64,000 bases of DNA, from positions 62,001 through 126,000 of the forward strand of contig NZ_QNVT01000006.1 in the NCBI RefSeq assembly GCF_003385515.1, in the 5' to 3' direction. The notes beneath the pieces were generated by a model. That model was not told where the DNA came from, searched no databases, and saw nothing but the letters and a program-made list of their open reading frames with translations. Position numbers and translations under genes: made by a program. Source of the stretch: Chryseobacterium pennae (GTDB lineage Bacteria > Bacteroidota > Bacteroidia > Flavobacteriales > Weeksellaceae). Positions 54,686 to 63,080 of this stretch are shown here, piece by piece; positions within the stretch are counted from its first letter, which is position 1; each line of letters opens with the position of its first letter.

Positions 54686-55192
54686 TTATATTTCCAATAT
54701 TTCCGTTTCAGTATTTTCATACCTGGTTTTTAAACTTTTAATTTTTGCTTCAAATTCACGATATATATCTTCAATTTCTCCTGGATAAAAATGAAGCCAG
54801 CGACTGTGATTTCTATATGCTTCCTGCCCTTCAGCAAGTTTTTTGTTTCTTTTGGATTCGTTTGGTACTAAAATTTTGTTGATGGTTAATTGGTGTGGCT
54901 TCAACATTTCAGTGAGTGTATCAAAGCTCGTAATACTTACTTTGAGATCACAGATTAAAATATTATTTTTTGAATGAATAATCTCTTCAGAAATATATTC
55001 AAGCTTCTTCTCGTGAGATTCTATTGATGAACGGTAATTAAATTTTTGAAGAATATCATGACAACTGACAATTTTAAAACCTGCAAATTCAGAAATGTTT
55101 ATATCCTGTTTAGAAACCTGTAAAGTTAAAATTACGGTTATTTTCTTTTTTAACAAGTTTTCTTTTTTCTTGAAAAGGTCAAATAGTCCCAT
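54686..55192 (-). CDS. Hypothetical cytosolic protein, immunity-like
   Basis: 168 residues. MGLFDLFKKKENLLKKK opening, like the neighbour at 53906, then alternating strands and a coiled-coil-like end (FEAKIKSLKTRYENTETE). Family not recognised. Followed by a terminator. Confidence 0.55.
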   Translation of the reverse strand: MGLFDLFKKKENLLKKKITVILTLQVSKQDINISEFAGFKIVSCHDILQKFNYRSSIESHEKKLEYISEEIIHSKNNILICDLKVSITSFDTLTEMLKPHQLTINKILVPNESKRNKKLAEGQEAYRNHSRWLHFYPGEIEDIYREFEAKIKSLKTRYENTETEILEI

Positions 55193-55262
55193 AGATGAGT
55201 TTTCGGATACGGTTATTTTTCAAATATAGGAAAGTTCTGATCATTCTAAAGTCTTGAAGTGT

Positions 55263-55290
55263 AAAAACCGCTTTGAAAAGAGCGGTTTTT
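55263..55290. terminator. Bidirectional terminator
   Basis: AAAAACCGCT, eight-base loop, AGCGGTTTTT. It lies between the start of the 168-residue gene and the end of the broken gene at 55368. Confidence 0.85.
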
Positions 55291-55367
55291 ATTATCGATT
55301 GGATCTCCACTATCCAAAGTTTCCTGAATTTGGATTAGTTGTTTTATTTGCACAAAGCCAGGATATT

Positions 55368-55561
55368 CTATCTTTTGAACTTTTCTTCTAGCAGTTTTTC
55401 CATTTCATTATCTTTTATATTATAATGTCTTTTATTGAAAAAAACGGTGCCCCTACGAAATTTTGATTTGGCCAATTAATATTATTGTCTTTTAAATCTT
55501 TTTGATAAACTTTATTAATATCAATTTGGTGTATTATAACAGTATTATAGCTCCAGTCCAT
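55368..55561 (-). pseudogene. Short frame split at a T7 tract
   Basis: From the ATG at 55561 the frame reads MDWSYNTVIIHQIDINKVY and on to PFFSIKDIII with a stop. One extra T in the T7 run near 55438-55444 continues the frame as NKRHYNIKDNEMEKLLEEK to a stop at 55368. The joined product has about 64 residues. It begins ten bases after the stop of the gene at 55571, so it was part of that operon. Confidence 0.55.
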
Positions 55562-55570
55562 CTGTGTTTT

Positions 55571-56080
55571 TTACTCATTTTCAAAAATAAATCCACTTTC
55601 CCTGTCCATTTGTTTCTGCTCTTCCTTTGATATTCTTTTCCTTAAGACCCTGGTAGTATACGCTCCTTTTACAATGTTTTTATCAATATACATCCAATCC
55701 GTTATATTCTGAGGATTAACTTCAATAGTATCTCCCAGTTTTACCTCCATTGTTGAAATGGGTTCTCCATCTACAATTCCATAAAATTTATAGTCAGAAT
55801 ATTGAACTTCACTTATCCATATATGTTCGCCTCCGGAATCAGGAGTTGTAAATTTTTCTTTCAATGCGAAATTATAATAATCCGGATTGTGGCTCTCTAT
55901 TGCTTGCCTGAACTGGTATAAAGAGTTTTGTGCATTTTCTATTGCGGTATTCATTTCATTGTCTTCTCCCTGTAAAATGTGTACACCAGGCTCATTATCT
56001 ACTTTTATAATTTTATCTTTTTTCTGACAGCTTAGTATGGCAAAACATGAAAGCAAACAGATTGAATATTTAAAATGCAT
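55571..56080 (-). CDS. Hypothetical lipoprotein
   Basis: 169 residues. Lipobox CFAILSC with Cys at about residue 18. The mature part has QYSDYKFYGIVDGEPI and KLGDTIEVNPQNITDWMYID, similar to DUF2314-type domains that bind metal or polymers, without certainty. Upstream of the broken gene at 55368. Confidence 0.72.
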   Translation of the reverse strand: MHFKYSICLLSCFAILSCQKKDKIIKVDNEPGVHILQGEDNEMNTAIENAQNSLYQFRQAIESHNPDYYNFALKEKFTTPDSGGEHIWISEVQYSDYKFYGIVDGEPISTMEVKLGDTIEVNPQNITDWMYIDKNIVKGAYTTRVLRKRISKEEQKQMDRESGFIFENE

Positions 56081-56151
56081 AATTTAATCTAATAATATTA
56101 ATTTGATTTTCTAAATGGCTATCCATTGTTCTTATTCTTTGCTCTTCTTTA

Positions 56152-56718
56152 TCATATTTTTACTTCGTAATGGGTAATGAGTTGGTTGGCATTCTTTAAA
56201 ATGATTCCACGAGTATGCTTTTCAGCTCCAAGCTTTTTCTCAATATAATTTTTAAGTTTTCTTTGATCGGAGCGAATGAGTTGCCAGTCTAATCGATGAG
56301 CTTCTTGTTCATGATCCGGATGTATAGAATCTTTTGCTATCGCTCCTTTTTCGTTAAATCCCATAAACTGTGATGAATTGAGAAAACCATTTTGGATTCC
56401 GCCAAAATATAATCTTTGGATTCCCCAGCCTTCACTTGTGTATCGAAATGTGTAGCCGTTACAATATTTGGGATCTAATATCACTTTTCGAACTATATTT
56501 TTTGTTTGATCTAACGGATTCCAAAGCCCAAATGTAACGGCATTTTGTTTGCCATTTTCTAAATCAAATTTTTCCAGAATTTCGCTGGTTGAAAAATACT
56601 GTTTTAATTCTTCTCCAAATTCAGAATAATGATCGAAAACGAGATAATCAGTTTCTGAAAATATAAAATCCAATATTAATTTTTTATCCTCTAGTGTTCC
56701 GAAAAAATCTGTTTGCAT
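56152..56718 (-). CDS. Hypothetical cytosolic protein
   Basis: 188 residues, aromatic and acidic (FSETDYLVFDHYSEFGEELK; YTFRYTSEGWGIQRLYFGG). Family not recognised; may be another immunity-like protein. Confidence 0.65.
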   Translation of the reverse strand: MQTDFFGTLEDKKLILDFIFSETDYLVFDHYSEFGEELKQYFSTSEILEKFDLENGKQNAVTFGLWNPLDQTKNIVRKVILDPKYCNGYTFRYTSEGWGIQRLYFGGIQNGFLNSSQFMGFNEKGAIAKDSIHPDHEQEAHRLDWQLIRSDQRKLKNYIEKKLGAEKHTRGIILKNANQLITHYEVKI

Positions 56719-56885
56719 GATATTGTATGGTTACTAATATTCAAATTTATCCATTGTTTTAATATCATTTATGCACAACTACATTACCATTATATTATTT
56801 TTTTGCTATCTGAATTTTCTAGTTTTGGGAGTATGCCCTGGAATTTTTGTTCAAAATCGGAAGATCTTGTACGGTGTATAGTTCT

Positions 56886-57473
56886 TTAAGTTATAAAAGT
56901 ATTAAGCATTTTTTTTACCATCCACTCTCCATTTTTTTGTTTTTCCAGTAAATAGGCGAAGCCAATTCCAAAGCTGGTATCATTATACTTTAACTCAATA
57001 TAGGCAAATCCATCATTGAAATATACAGGATTAGAGAATTGATATAATTCTATACGGTTATTAATTTCTTCTTTGTTGGCTAATTTGATGTTCGGATTGA
57101 TTTTATCATCTACTTTTAGGGTATCAAAAATATATTGGTTTTGCTGTAATAACTTCAAAGAGTCAGATTTTCTTTCTTGTGATTTTCTATGCCTTAAATC
57201 AAGTAAACGAACAACACTTTTATTAAAAGATGGTGGTGGTCCAGGTTCTTCTCCCAACATTTCTTTTAGGCTGGGAGTATAGATTTTTAATTTCAGAAGC
57301 TCGGGATTGATCAAATAGATATTCTCTTTTAAAGAATTACGATTGGATTCATATTTTAAAACAACATTTACTATTTTGTTCAGTTCTGTTTTTTCTTGTA
57401 TTTTACTTTTAGAACAACTTATTGTAAAGAAGATTACAATTAATATCCAATATATCTTTTTCATTTTTTTCAA
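56886..57473 (-). CDS. Hypothetical lipoprotein
   Basis: 195 residues. Signal with lipobox FFTISC (MKKMKKIYWILIVIFF). The last third (FNDGFAYIELKYNDTSFGIGFAY) looks like the NTF2-like/DUF tail of secreted flavobacterial proteins. Family not recognised. Confidence 0.7.
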   Translation of the reverse strand: MKKMKKIYWILIVIFFTISCSKSKIQEKTELNKIVNVVLKYESNRNSLKENIYLINPELLKLKIYTPSLKEMLGEEPGPPPSFNKSVVRLLDLRHRKSQERKSDSLKLLQQNQYIFDTLKVDDKINPNIKLANKEEINNRIELYQFSNPVYFNDGFAYIELKYNDTSFGIGFAYLLEKQKNGEWMVKKMLNTFIT

Positions 57474-57589
57474 TCTTTTGGTTTTCTATATTTGGTTTGG
57501 TTTTGAAACAAATATTAGGTAAAGTTGGGCAGTAGGGGAGGTATTTTAGATGAGAGGGTATGATAGATAATTTAGGATTACTTAGTTTA

Positions 57590-58534
57590 TCAGTGTAAAG
57601 TTGGAAGGTTTTGTGCAGTGAGTACACTCTCGCTGATATCTGCCACTTGTATGCTTTTAATAGCTGAGCTGGTGACAGATGTCGTACTTCCGCCGATGAT
57701 GTACAGTTTATTGTTATATACTTCTGCTGTGGCATGTCTTCTGGGAATCATATTGGATGATAACTGGTGTAACTTATTGGTTGTAGTATCAAAATAGGCC
57801 ATAAAAGCTTGATTATTAACACCCCCTGCAATAAAAATCTTATTACCGGATACTGCTAATGAGTGGCCTGATATAGCAGCAGGCATTGTATATTGATTGG
57901 TCCAGAGATTAGTTTTGAGGTCGTAAACATTGATCAGACGGGATGAGGTACCGTTAAAACCGCCAATCACATAAAGCTTATCATTCACAATTTTCCCTTT
58001 TGCTTCTCTGGCTGTGGGCATATTGGGTAGTGGATTCCATGTATTGGAAGCAATATCATAATATTGGAATGTATTGGAAAATACAGTGGTTTTAGCTCCG
58101 CTTAATCCGCTGCCACCGAACACATATATTTTACCGTTATAGATGGCAGAGCCTGCATTTCCTGTATAGGAACGATTAACAGCTCCTTTTGTTATGGTAT
58201 TGGTGGCAAGGTCTACAATTTCAAGATGGCTATTTCCCCAACCGTTAAAAATGTAAATTTTATTATTATAAGCCTCTGAATTAGCAAATTTTTTGGTCAG
58301 CAGAGTAGAATTGAGAACACTCCATTTGTTATCCGTAATATTATATTTCTCAATATAATTGGCATTACCTCCCTTGTCCTGATATCCGTTGCTCACATAG
58401 ATATTATCGTCTACAATGACGCTGGTTGCAGCACCTCTGCCTACCGACATATTGACGAGATTTTTAAAATCAAGGGTTTGTGCATGGGCTAGTAGTGTGC
58501 TCAAAAATGAAAGAAATAATAATTTTGTTTTCAA
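57590..58534 (-). CDS. Secreted Kelch-repeat beta-propeller protein
   Basis: 314 residues with a signal peptide (MKTKLLFLSFLSTLLAHAQ) and about six Kelch blades, each ending in a G-G/N-G turn: VSNGYQ, IFNGWG, VFGGSG, VIGGFNG, IAGGVN, IIGGST. Six blades close a propeller. No catalytic site or sorting tail. It probably binds a ligand at the surface or in the periplasm. Its last bases recur as a 20-base repeat at about 60953. Confidence 0.87.
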   Translation of the reverse strand: MKTKLLFLSFLSTLLAHAQTLDFKNLVNMSVGRGAATSVIVDDNIYVSNGYQDKGGNANYIEKYNITDNKWSVLNSTLLTKKFANSEAYNNKIYIFNGWGNSHLEIVDLATNTITKGAVNRSYTGNAGSAIYNGKIYVFGGSGLSGAKTTVFSNTFQYYDIASNTWNPLPNMPTAREAKGKIVNDKLYVIGGFNGTSSRLINVYDLKTNLWTNQYTMPAAISGHSLAVSGNKIFIAGGVNNQAFMAYFDTTTNKLHQLSSNMIPRRHATAEVYNNKLYIIGGSTTSVTSSAIKSIQVADISESVLTAQNLPTLH

Positions 58535-58590
58535 CGGTAGGAATTTTAGGGTTGGGTTCTCAATTTCAGAAACAGGAATCGTACGTGAAG

Positions 58591-58818
58591 CTAGGGCATC
58601 TCGTCAATTATTTTTCCTAATTGTTCAGCAATAGAATTTTTTGACATACTTACGATTTGCCATTTTTCGTCATCAAATTTTGAAATGGTGATAAAATGGT
58701 TTTCATCAAATTTAAAAGTATAATAGTAAAAGCCGTCTATTTTGTCAACATTTCCAATAATTTCAATATTGTATTCTGTATTGTTGAAGTTGAAATTAAT
58801 GATATCAGGTTTATCCAT
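58591..58818 (-). CDS. Small hypothetical protein (75 aa)
   Basis: A 75-residue acidic beta-rich protein (NIEIIGNVDKIDGFYYYTFKFD; WQIVSMSKNSIAEQLG). Too short to identify; plausible gene by composition. Confidence 0.6.
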   Translation of the reverse strand: MDKPDIINFNFNNTEYNIEIIGNVDKIDGFYYYTFKFDENHFITISKFDDEKWQIVSMSKNSIAEQLGKIIDEMP

Positions 58819-58905
58819 TTGGTTTTAGTTTAAAACAATTTTTATATTCTTCATCAAAATATGATATTTAATGGGATTATTCTAACCAACAATTACGAAT
58901 CACCT

Positions 58906-59379
58906 TTATGCCCCGCCATTCAATACGGCATTGCAAAACGTTTTGAAATCACCCAACTCAAGGCCATCTTTTGGATTCATAAAAGGACTTCCATCATAAA
59001 ACTCACATACCTGGCCAAAAGATTCAGATCGTTTATCACAACAGATGAAAAAAAAGCCTCTTTCATTTCTATGACCTACATAAAGCCAAAAAGCAGTTTT
59101 TTTTTCTTTATTACCATTACAATCCATATCTTCAATTGTAGAGTCAATCATCTGATATAGTCCATAAATATATTGGTCTATTGTATAAAAAGCGATACCA
59201 TCATTTTCTGTCTTTTCTAGAAACTGAGCATAGGCTTTTGGAATCACAAGATTTTCATATTCTTCATAAGAACAGTCATTATAAAAACTTCTGAAAATAT
59301 TTTTAAAAAAGCGTTCCAAATCGGTTTCAATAGAATATAATGTCCCTTTTGCCACTAATTTGCTATATAGATCATCCAT
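58906..59379 (-). CDS. SMI1/KNR4 (SUKH)-like protein
   Basis: 157 residues, cytosolic. The order IPKAYAQFLEKTENDGIAFY, a Tyr/Gly-rich centre, FWLYVGHRNERGFFFICCD and EFYDGSPFM is reminiscent of the SUKH superfamily (IPxxYxxFL at the start, WxxxG then a terminal acidic/aromatic block). SUKH proteins are common immunity factors for polymorphic toxins. The match is by pattern only, and no toxin is seen beside it. Confidence 0.55.
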   Translation of the reverse strand: MDDLYSKLVAKGTLYSIETDLERFFKNIFRSFYNDCSYEEYENLVIPKAYAQFLEKTENDGIAFYTIDQYIYGLYQMIDSTIEDMDCNGNKEKKTAFWLYVGHRNERGFFFICCDKRSESFGQVCEFYDGSPFMNPKDGLELGDFKTFCNAVLNGGA

Positions 59380-59708
59380 TTTTTAATTTTTGCTTTTGGA
59401 TTCAGATTTGATATTTCTCCTCTGATGTATTTTTTGATGTGAATATTTAATATAGTATTGAAACAAATATAATAAAAGCGGGAACAGAAAAGGGAGAGTA
59501 GGGGATATTTTATCTAATCATAAGAGATATTATGGTGACATTTATTTTACCCACATTTTGCTAATACATTGTTAACTGTAGTACTATTTTGCAAACATTT
59601 TAATGTTATCAATTGCATCTGAAATAGTTCCCTCAGAAGACTTGCGCAGAATGTTATTGCAAAACTCATGTTAATGGCTGCTCTGGTCTATATTATTTAT
59701 TTAACTTT
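59380..59708. other. Gene-free stretch of about 330 bases
   Basis: AT-rich sequence without an intact frame. On the minus strand around 59585-59665 there is a 28-codon piece with protein-like composition (EFCNNILRKSSEGTISD, MFAK, stop), perhaps a gene relic. No terminator or repeat identified. Confidence 0.4.
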
Positions 59709-60167
59709 CTAATGTAAGACTTTCTTACAAACAAATGTGGCTCTGAAAGTGGAGTGGTCGTAAACAATTGTAAATTCATCTGGCGTCAAAGATAACTTGT
59801 TGTACTGAATGTCTACGTTGCTATACAATGGAAATACCTTGTAATATAAAACTAAGTAATGTTCATTTCCCACTTCTTCTAATCCATAACTGTACTTGGT
59901 TATTAATAGTTCGTCAGCCTCCAAGGTTATTTTTCCTTCATTGTCTTTATTGAATTCAAATGTTCCACAATTTGTATATTTTTTTGTTTGTTCAGTACCT
60001 TGATTTTTAGAGGTATATTCATAACTCAAAATTTTCCATTTTCCAGTTCCATTATAAAATAGTTCTTTTTCTTTCTCAATGATTTCCTGTTTACTTGAAC
60101 AGCATGTTAAAACTGCACCAAGTGTCAATACCATGAAGAATATTTTAAGCATATTTATAGACGTCAT
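59709..60167 (-). CDS. Hypothetical lipoprotein
   Basis: About 152 residues from MTSINMLKIFF; a Met five codons later is also usable. Lipobox GAVLTCC. The mature part contains GTGKWKILSYEYTSKN and a beta domain, as in many small lipocalin-like lipoproteins of Bacteroidota. Family not certain. Confidence 0.72.
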   Translation of the reverse strand: MTSINMLKIFFMVLTLGAVLTCCSSKQEIIEKEKELFYNGTGKWKILSYEYTSKNQGTEQTKKYTNCGTFEFNKDNEGKITLEADELLITKYSYGLEEVGNEHYLVLYYKVFPLYSNVDIQYNKLSLTPDEFTIVYDHSTFRATFVCKKVLH

Positions 60168-60255
60168 AATTTGTTCGCCTTTTTTGTTTTCCATTTTGAA
60201 AATATTTTTGAGGTTGGAATAGCCTATAAACTTAGGAATTTGTTTTGAAACAAAA

Positions 60256-60281
60256 AAGCGTCCTACAAAAGTAGGATGGTT
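60256..60281 (-). terminator. Terminator associated with groEL-tail copy 1
   Basis: Minus strand: TCCTAC, TTTT loop, GTAGGA, then a T-run. A related hairpin follows the next groEL-tail copy. Confidence 0.7.
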
Positions 60282-60310
60282 AATATACTAAATTGTCTCA
60301 GCGAGACACT

Positions 60311-60329
60311 GTTCCATCATTCTTGGAAT
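60311..60329 (-). pseudogene. groEL 3'-end remnant, copy 1
   Basis: Minus strand reads ATTCCAAGAATGATGGAAC, which aligns with ATGCCAGGAATAATGTAAC of copy 2, the final codons of a chaperonin gene, with point changes that remove the stop. The following approximately 35 bases (GAGACAATTTAGTATATT) also align with those after copies 2 and 3. It abuts the end of the ABM-like gene. Confidence 0.6.
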
Positions 60330-60330
60330 T

Positions 60331-60642
60331 TCATATTCCTGCTCCTCCTAGGATTTCCAGTTCCTGTCCTTTTGTTGGTTGTCCGTCTAATATCGGCATT
60401 GCTTTCATGATGAGTTCCCTTACACCTTCAATTTTTAGAGAATTGTCATGGTCATCTTTACTATCCCAAATTTCTGTAACATAAACAGAAGTTGCATCAT
60501 CTTTGTCACTACTAACAGCGTAAAGGTTACAGCCTTTAGCTGTTGATACAAGTTGAGAAGCTTGTATTAAAATATTGGAAAGTTCCTCTTTATACCCCGG
60601 TTTTGCGGTTAGTTTTCCGTGAAGTAAATATTTACTTTCCAT
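60331..60642 (-). CDS. Antibiotic biosynthesis monooxygenase (ABM)-like protein
   Basis: About 103 residues from MESKYLLHGKLTAKPGYKEE. A ferredoxin-like fold with the ABM pattern (KGCNLYAVSSDKDDATSVYVTEIWDSKDDHDNSLK, then LIMKAMPIL). YgiN- or HmoA-like members oxidise quinones or bind haem. Its last residues (ILGGAGI) read into the groEL-tail copy. Confidence 0.82.
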   Translation of the reverse strand: MESKYLLHGKLTAKPGYKEELSNILIQASQLVSTAKGCNLYAVSSDKDDATSVYVTEIWDSKDDHDNSLKIEGVRELIMKAMPILDGQPTKGQELEILGGAGI

Positions 60643-60715
60643 ATTTTCTGTAATTGTTTTTACAAATATATCCATTTATAGGACGATTTTGAAGGTATGA
60701 TGAATCAAATGGAAA

Positions 60716-60748
60716 GAAAAACCGTCCTACAAAAGCAGAACGGTTTAT
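60716..60748 (-). terminator. Terminator associated with groEL-tail copy 2
   Basis: Minus strand: AAACCGTTCTGC, TTTT loop, GTAGGACGGTTTTTC. Related in sequence to the hairpin at 60256, so probably inherited with the same flank. Confidence 0.78.
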
Positions 60749-60775
60749 ATATTAAATTGTCTCAACAAAAGGTTG

Positions 60776-60909
60776 TTACATTATTCCTGGCATTCTAGCC
60801 CCATTGGCATAGCTGGTCCAGCGCTCTTTACTTCAATGGTTACACATTCAGTGGTAAGAAGCATCCCAGATATAGAAGCAGCGTTTTCAAGGACAACTCT
60901 TGTTGCTCC
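60776..60909 (-). pseudogene. groEL: groEL 3'-terminal fragment, copy 2
   Basis: The minus strand encodes GATRVVLENAASISGMLLTT followed by ECVTIEVKSAGPAMPMG and, after a one-base frame break, ARMPGIM with a TAA. This is the C-terminal end of a Hsp60 chaperonin (xxTRxALENAASxxGMxLTTE...MPM..MPGMM) without the rest of the gene, so it cannot fold or act. It is the longest of three such tails. Confidence 0.85.
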
Positions 60910-61080
60910 ACTATTCGAAATCTCCTTATTTCGAATTTCTGTTCTCTTTGTGCAAAGTTGGAAGGTTTTGCGGAGTGAAGAATTAGAAATACAAATGTTC
61001 AACTTTAGAACTTATATTCCCTTCAATTTTGTCAAATTCTTGTGTAGGAGCTTTTCTTTTTTGAAATACAGTCTTTAAAA

Positions 61081-61623
61081 TTAAAATTTTTCGTTAGAGC
61101 CTTTTTTCGTTGCATTATATTCAATTAGTGTAGCGAAGGCTTTTTTCAACCTTTCAACTAAAGCTTGGTCAGCTGTAAAACTAAACGGAGCAGCATAGTC
61201 ATTATAGTTTGGTCCACTAATGGATAAAAAATCTTGTTCAGTACCATACTCATTTGCTTCCAATACAGTATTGACTAATTTTTTGCCAGTTACATAAAAG
61301 TCTTTTGAATACTCATCGTTCATTCCTTTAACTGTGTTTAGATCAATTGTCGTAAAATACCATTCGTTCATTTTCATTTCTTTTTTATAAACAAAAATGC
61401 CATTGCTGTAAGAAACAAAGTGTCTGAAATCTCCTAGCTTCCCGGCTAAGTTTTCCTTCATTTTTCCACCAATCCAATCCATAGTTTCCTGTTTGGTAGG
61501 TTTGGCTGTCTTATTTTCAGTAGCTGGTTTGGCAGGTTTTGAAGTTATTTTCTTTTGGGCATTTACGCCCATGCTTGTAACTGTTATTAGTAATACAATT
61601 GCCAGTTTTAGTTGTTTGGTCAT
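61081..61623 (-). CDS. Hypothetical secreted protein
   Basis: 180 residues with a signal peptide ending MGVNAQ and a Lys/Pro/Thr-rich linker (KPAKPATENKTAKPTKQ). The mature domain (WIGGKMKENLAGKLGDFRHF; LVERLKKAFATLIEYNATK) is not recognised. It lies between two groEL-tail copies, so it could be a cassette gene. Confidence 0.72.
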   Translation of the reverse strand: MTKQLKLAIVLLITVTSMGVNAQKKITSKPAKPATENKTAKPTKQETMDWIGGKMKENLAGKLGDFRHFVSYSNGIFVYKKEMKMNEWYFTTIDLNTVKGMNDEYSKDFYVTGKKLVNTVLEANEYGTEQDFLSISGPNYNDYAAPFSFTADQALVERLKKAFATLIEYNATKKGSNEKF

Positions 61624-61860
61624 AGTTTTTAGTTTAGTTTAATGCTTACTATTGTTTTAGGGTGTCTGTTCAGTTTATTTCCCTGTATTCATTTTTAAAG
61701 TGCTTTATCAGATTCTGTTTTTACTGAGCAACTTCTAAATAATTTTATATAGTTTGCAAATTTATAAATTGTTTTAATTTTACCAATATAGCGTGTATTA
61801 TTTTATATTAGATGGGTCAACCAAATGATTAATATATTAATTTACCTCGGTCGCTGAGCG

Positions 61861-61895
61861 TTACATCATTCCTGTATCCCAGCAGCCATTGACAT
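61861..61895 (-). pseudogene. groEL 3'-end remnant, copy 3
   Basis: Minus strand: ATGTCAATGGCTGCTGGGAT, then ACAGGAATGATGTAAC. Restoring one base gives MSMAAGIPGMM and TAA, a typical GroEL glycine/methionine tail, and the bases after the stop match those after copies 1 and 2. Deletion of one base has broken the frame. It follows the gene fragment at 61902. Confidence 0.7.
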
Positions 61896-61901
61896 GTTAA
61901 T

Positions 61902-62144
61902 TTAATTTTGAAATTTTTTCCCTTTTCTTTCAATAATAAGATACGCTGCATCCAGCATTTTAATCAGATGAATGTAAGGATTGATCATATTCCTTTCCGG
62001 TAGGTTGTCATAGATACCCAGTGAGAAGTAGACCATTCTGGAAATAAAATAATCAAATTCCTTAATGCTGTATTCTTTGAAAGCTTTTTTAAAGACCAAC
62101 AGAGGGTTTTGATATTCTTTCTCCGAAAGCAGGCCAAGAACCAA
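61902..62144 (-). pseudogene. Gene fragment, first copy of a dispersed repeat
   Basis: A frame of about 80 codons without a good start (only TTG) encodes FKEYSIKEFDYFISRMVYF and INPYIHLIKMLDAAYLIIE. The same segment recurs at 63081-63381. A different-frame upstream piece (HERIRAAAEDLELLT) suggests that the front has been lost by frameshift. Family unknown. It immediately precedes groEL-tail copy 3. Confidence 0.6.
61915..62106. repeat. Direct repeat of about 190 bp, copy 1 (copy 2 at 63098-63285)
   Basis: Two direct copies, by eye about 87 percent identical, both encoding the C-terminal part of the same small unknown protein, separated by the DUF2004 gene. Confidence 0.85.
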
Positions 62145-62288
62145 TGGTGAGTAGTTCTAAGTCCTCCGCTGCCGCACGAATCCTTTCGTGTGGTTTTAGT
62201 ATTATAAATTAAACATTCTAATAATATAAATCTATAAGCCAAAGCCAGACGATACAATTGTGCGGTAGAGAGGGTATAAAAATAGAAT

Positions 62289-62318
62289 AAAAACCGCTCT
62301 GAAAATCAAAGTGGTTTA
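62289..62318 (-). terminator. Weak intrinsic terminator
   Basis: Minus strand: AAACCACT, loop, AGAGCGGTTTTTATTC, 34 bases beyond the stop of the DUF2004 gene. Confidence 0.6.
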
Positions 62319-62351
62319 GCATTAATAAATTCTTTATAAATAGAGGAATAT

Positions 62352-62852
62352 TTAGCTTTCCATAGACATGTAGTCTAATTGACCATTTTGATCTGTATTT
62401 ATGACAACCAGATAATCGGTGATCTCTTTTCCGATAGAATAATCTAAAATAGCAAAACCGTCTTCATTGTCAGGATAAAGTCCAATTCTAACTAATTCTA
62501 ATTTTGTTAAAAGTTGTTGCTCCGGTTCTATTGTTGAATCATCAAAGTTGATAACCGTTGAAAGTTTGTCCTGCTCAACTTCTTCAAGATGGTGTTCCAA
62601 ATATAATTTTACGGTATCACCGTCTTCATTGTGATAGTCTTCAAGAATGTAATTTTTAGCTAGTTTATTGAAGGGTTCAATATTCTCAAGATAGTTTTTT
62701 ATTTGATCTAGCTTTGCTGCATCAGTAGTCTCACTTTCAAAATTTAAATCTATTTGAATTTCATTCCCATTGAAATTGATGGTAACATCATAATATTCTT
62801 CTATGTTGTACGCTGAAAGTTGCCCAAAATAAGGTAATGTGTATTCTGCCAT
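62352..62852 (-). CDS. DUF2004-like protein
   Basis: 166 residues, cytosolic, acidic. LPYFGQLSAYNIEEYYDV and NGNEIQIDLNFE are typical of the DUF2004 family, with the acidic C-terminal DNEDGFAILDYSIGKEITDYL. DUF2004 proteins occur among contact-dependent-type immunity genes. Flanked on both sides by copies of the 190-bp repeat. Confidence 0.75.
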   Translation of the reverse strand: MAEYTLPYFGQLSAYNIEEYYDVTINFNGNEIQIDLNFESETTDAAKLDQIKNYLENIEPFNKLAKNYILEDYHNEDGDTVKLYLEHHLEEVEQDKLSTVINFDDSTIEPEQQLLTKLELVRIGLYPDNEDGFAILDYSIGKEITDYLVVINTDQNGQLDYMSMES

Positions 62853-63080
62853 GATTATTTTTACAGTTAGTTGGTGTATTTATTTTTTAAGTTTACTTTA
62901 AGATTCAATTTTTTTGTCCTATAAAAATAGAATTTATTCTTTCAATATAATCTATTTCTTTTGTAGAATGTTTGTCATATGTTTATTACTAAATGAACAA
63001 AGAATAAAAAGTTCAATAATAGTTCGCTATCTGCAGTTTACTCTTTGGATTGCTTATTTTATTTATGTGCTGATTTATCT

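Noticed and set aside
57409-57735. 108-codon frame overlapping the Kelch gene and the next lipoprotein gene
   Set aside because: It conflicts with two well-supported genes and has no coding character of its own.
60781-61002. 73-codon minus-strand frame at the groEL fragment
   Set aside because: Only its end is chaperonin-like; the front comes from unrelated sequence, and the last codons are out of frame with the PGIM tail, so it is a relic and not a gene.
61985-62257. 90-codon frame overlapping the repeat gene fragment
   Set aside because: It lies in another frame than the conserved repeat protein; the conserved frame is shared by both repeat copies.
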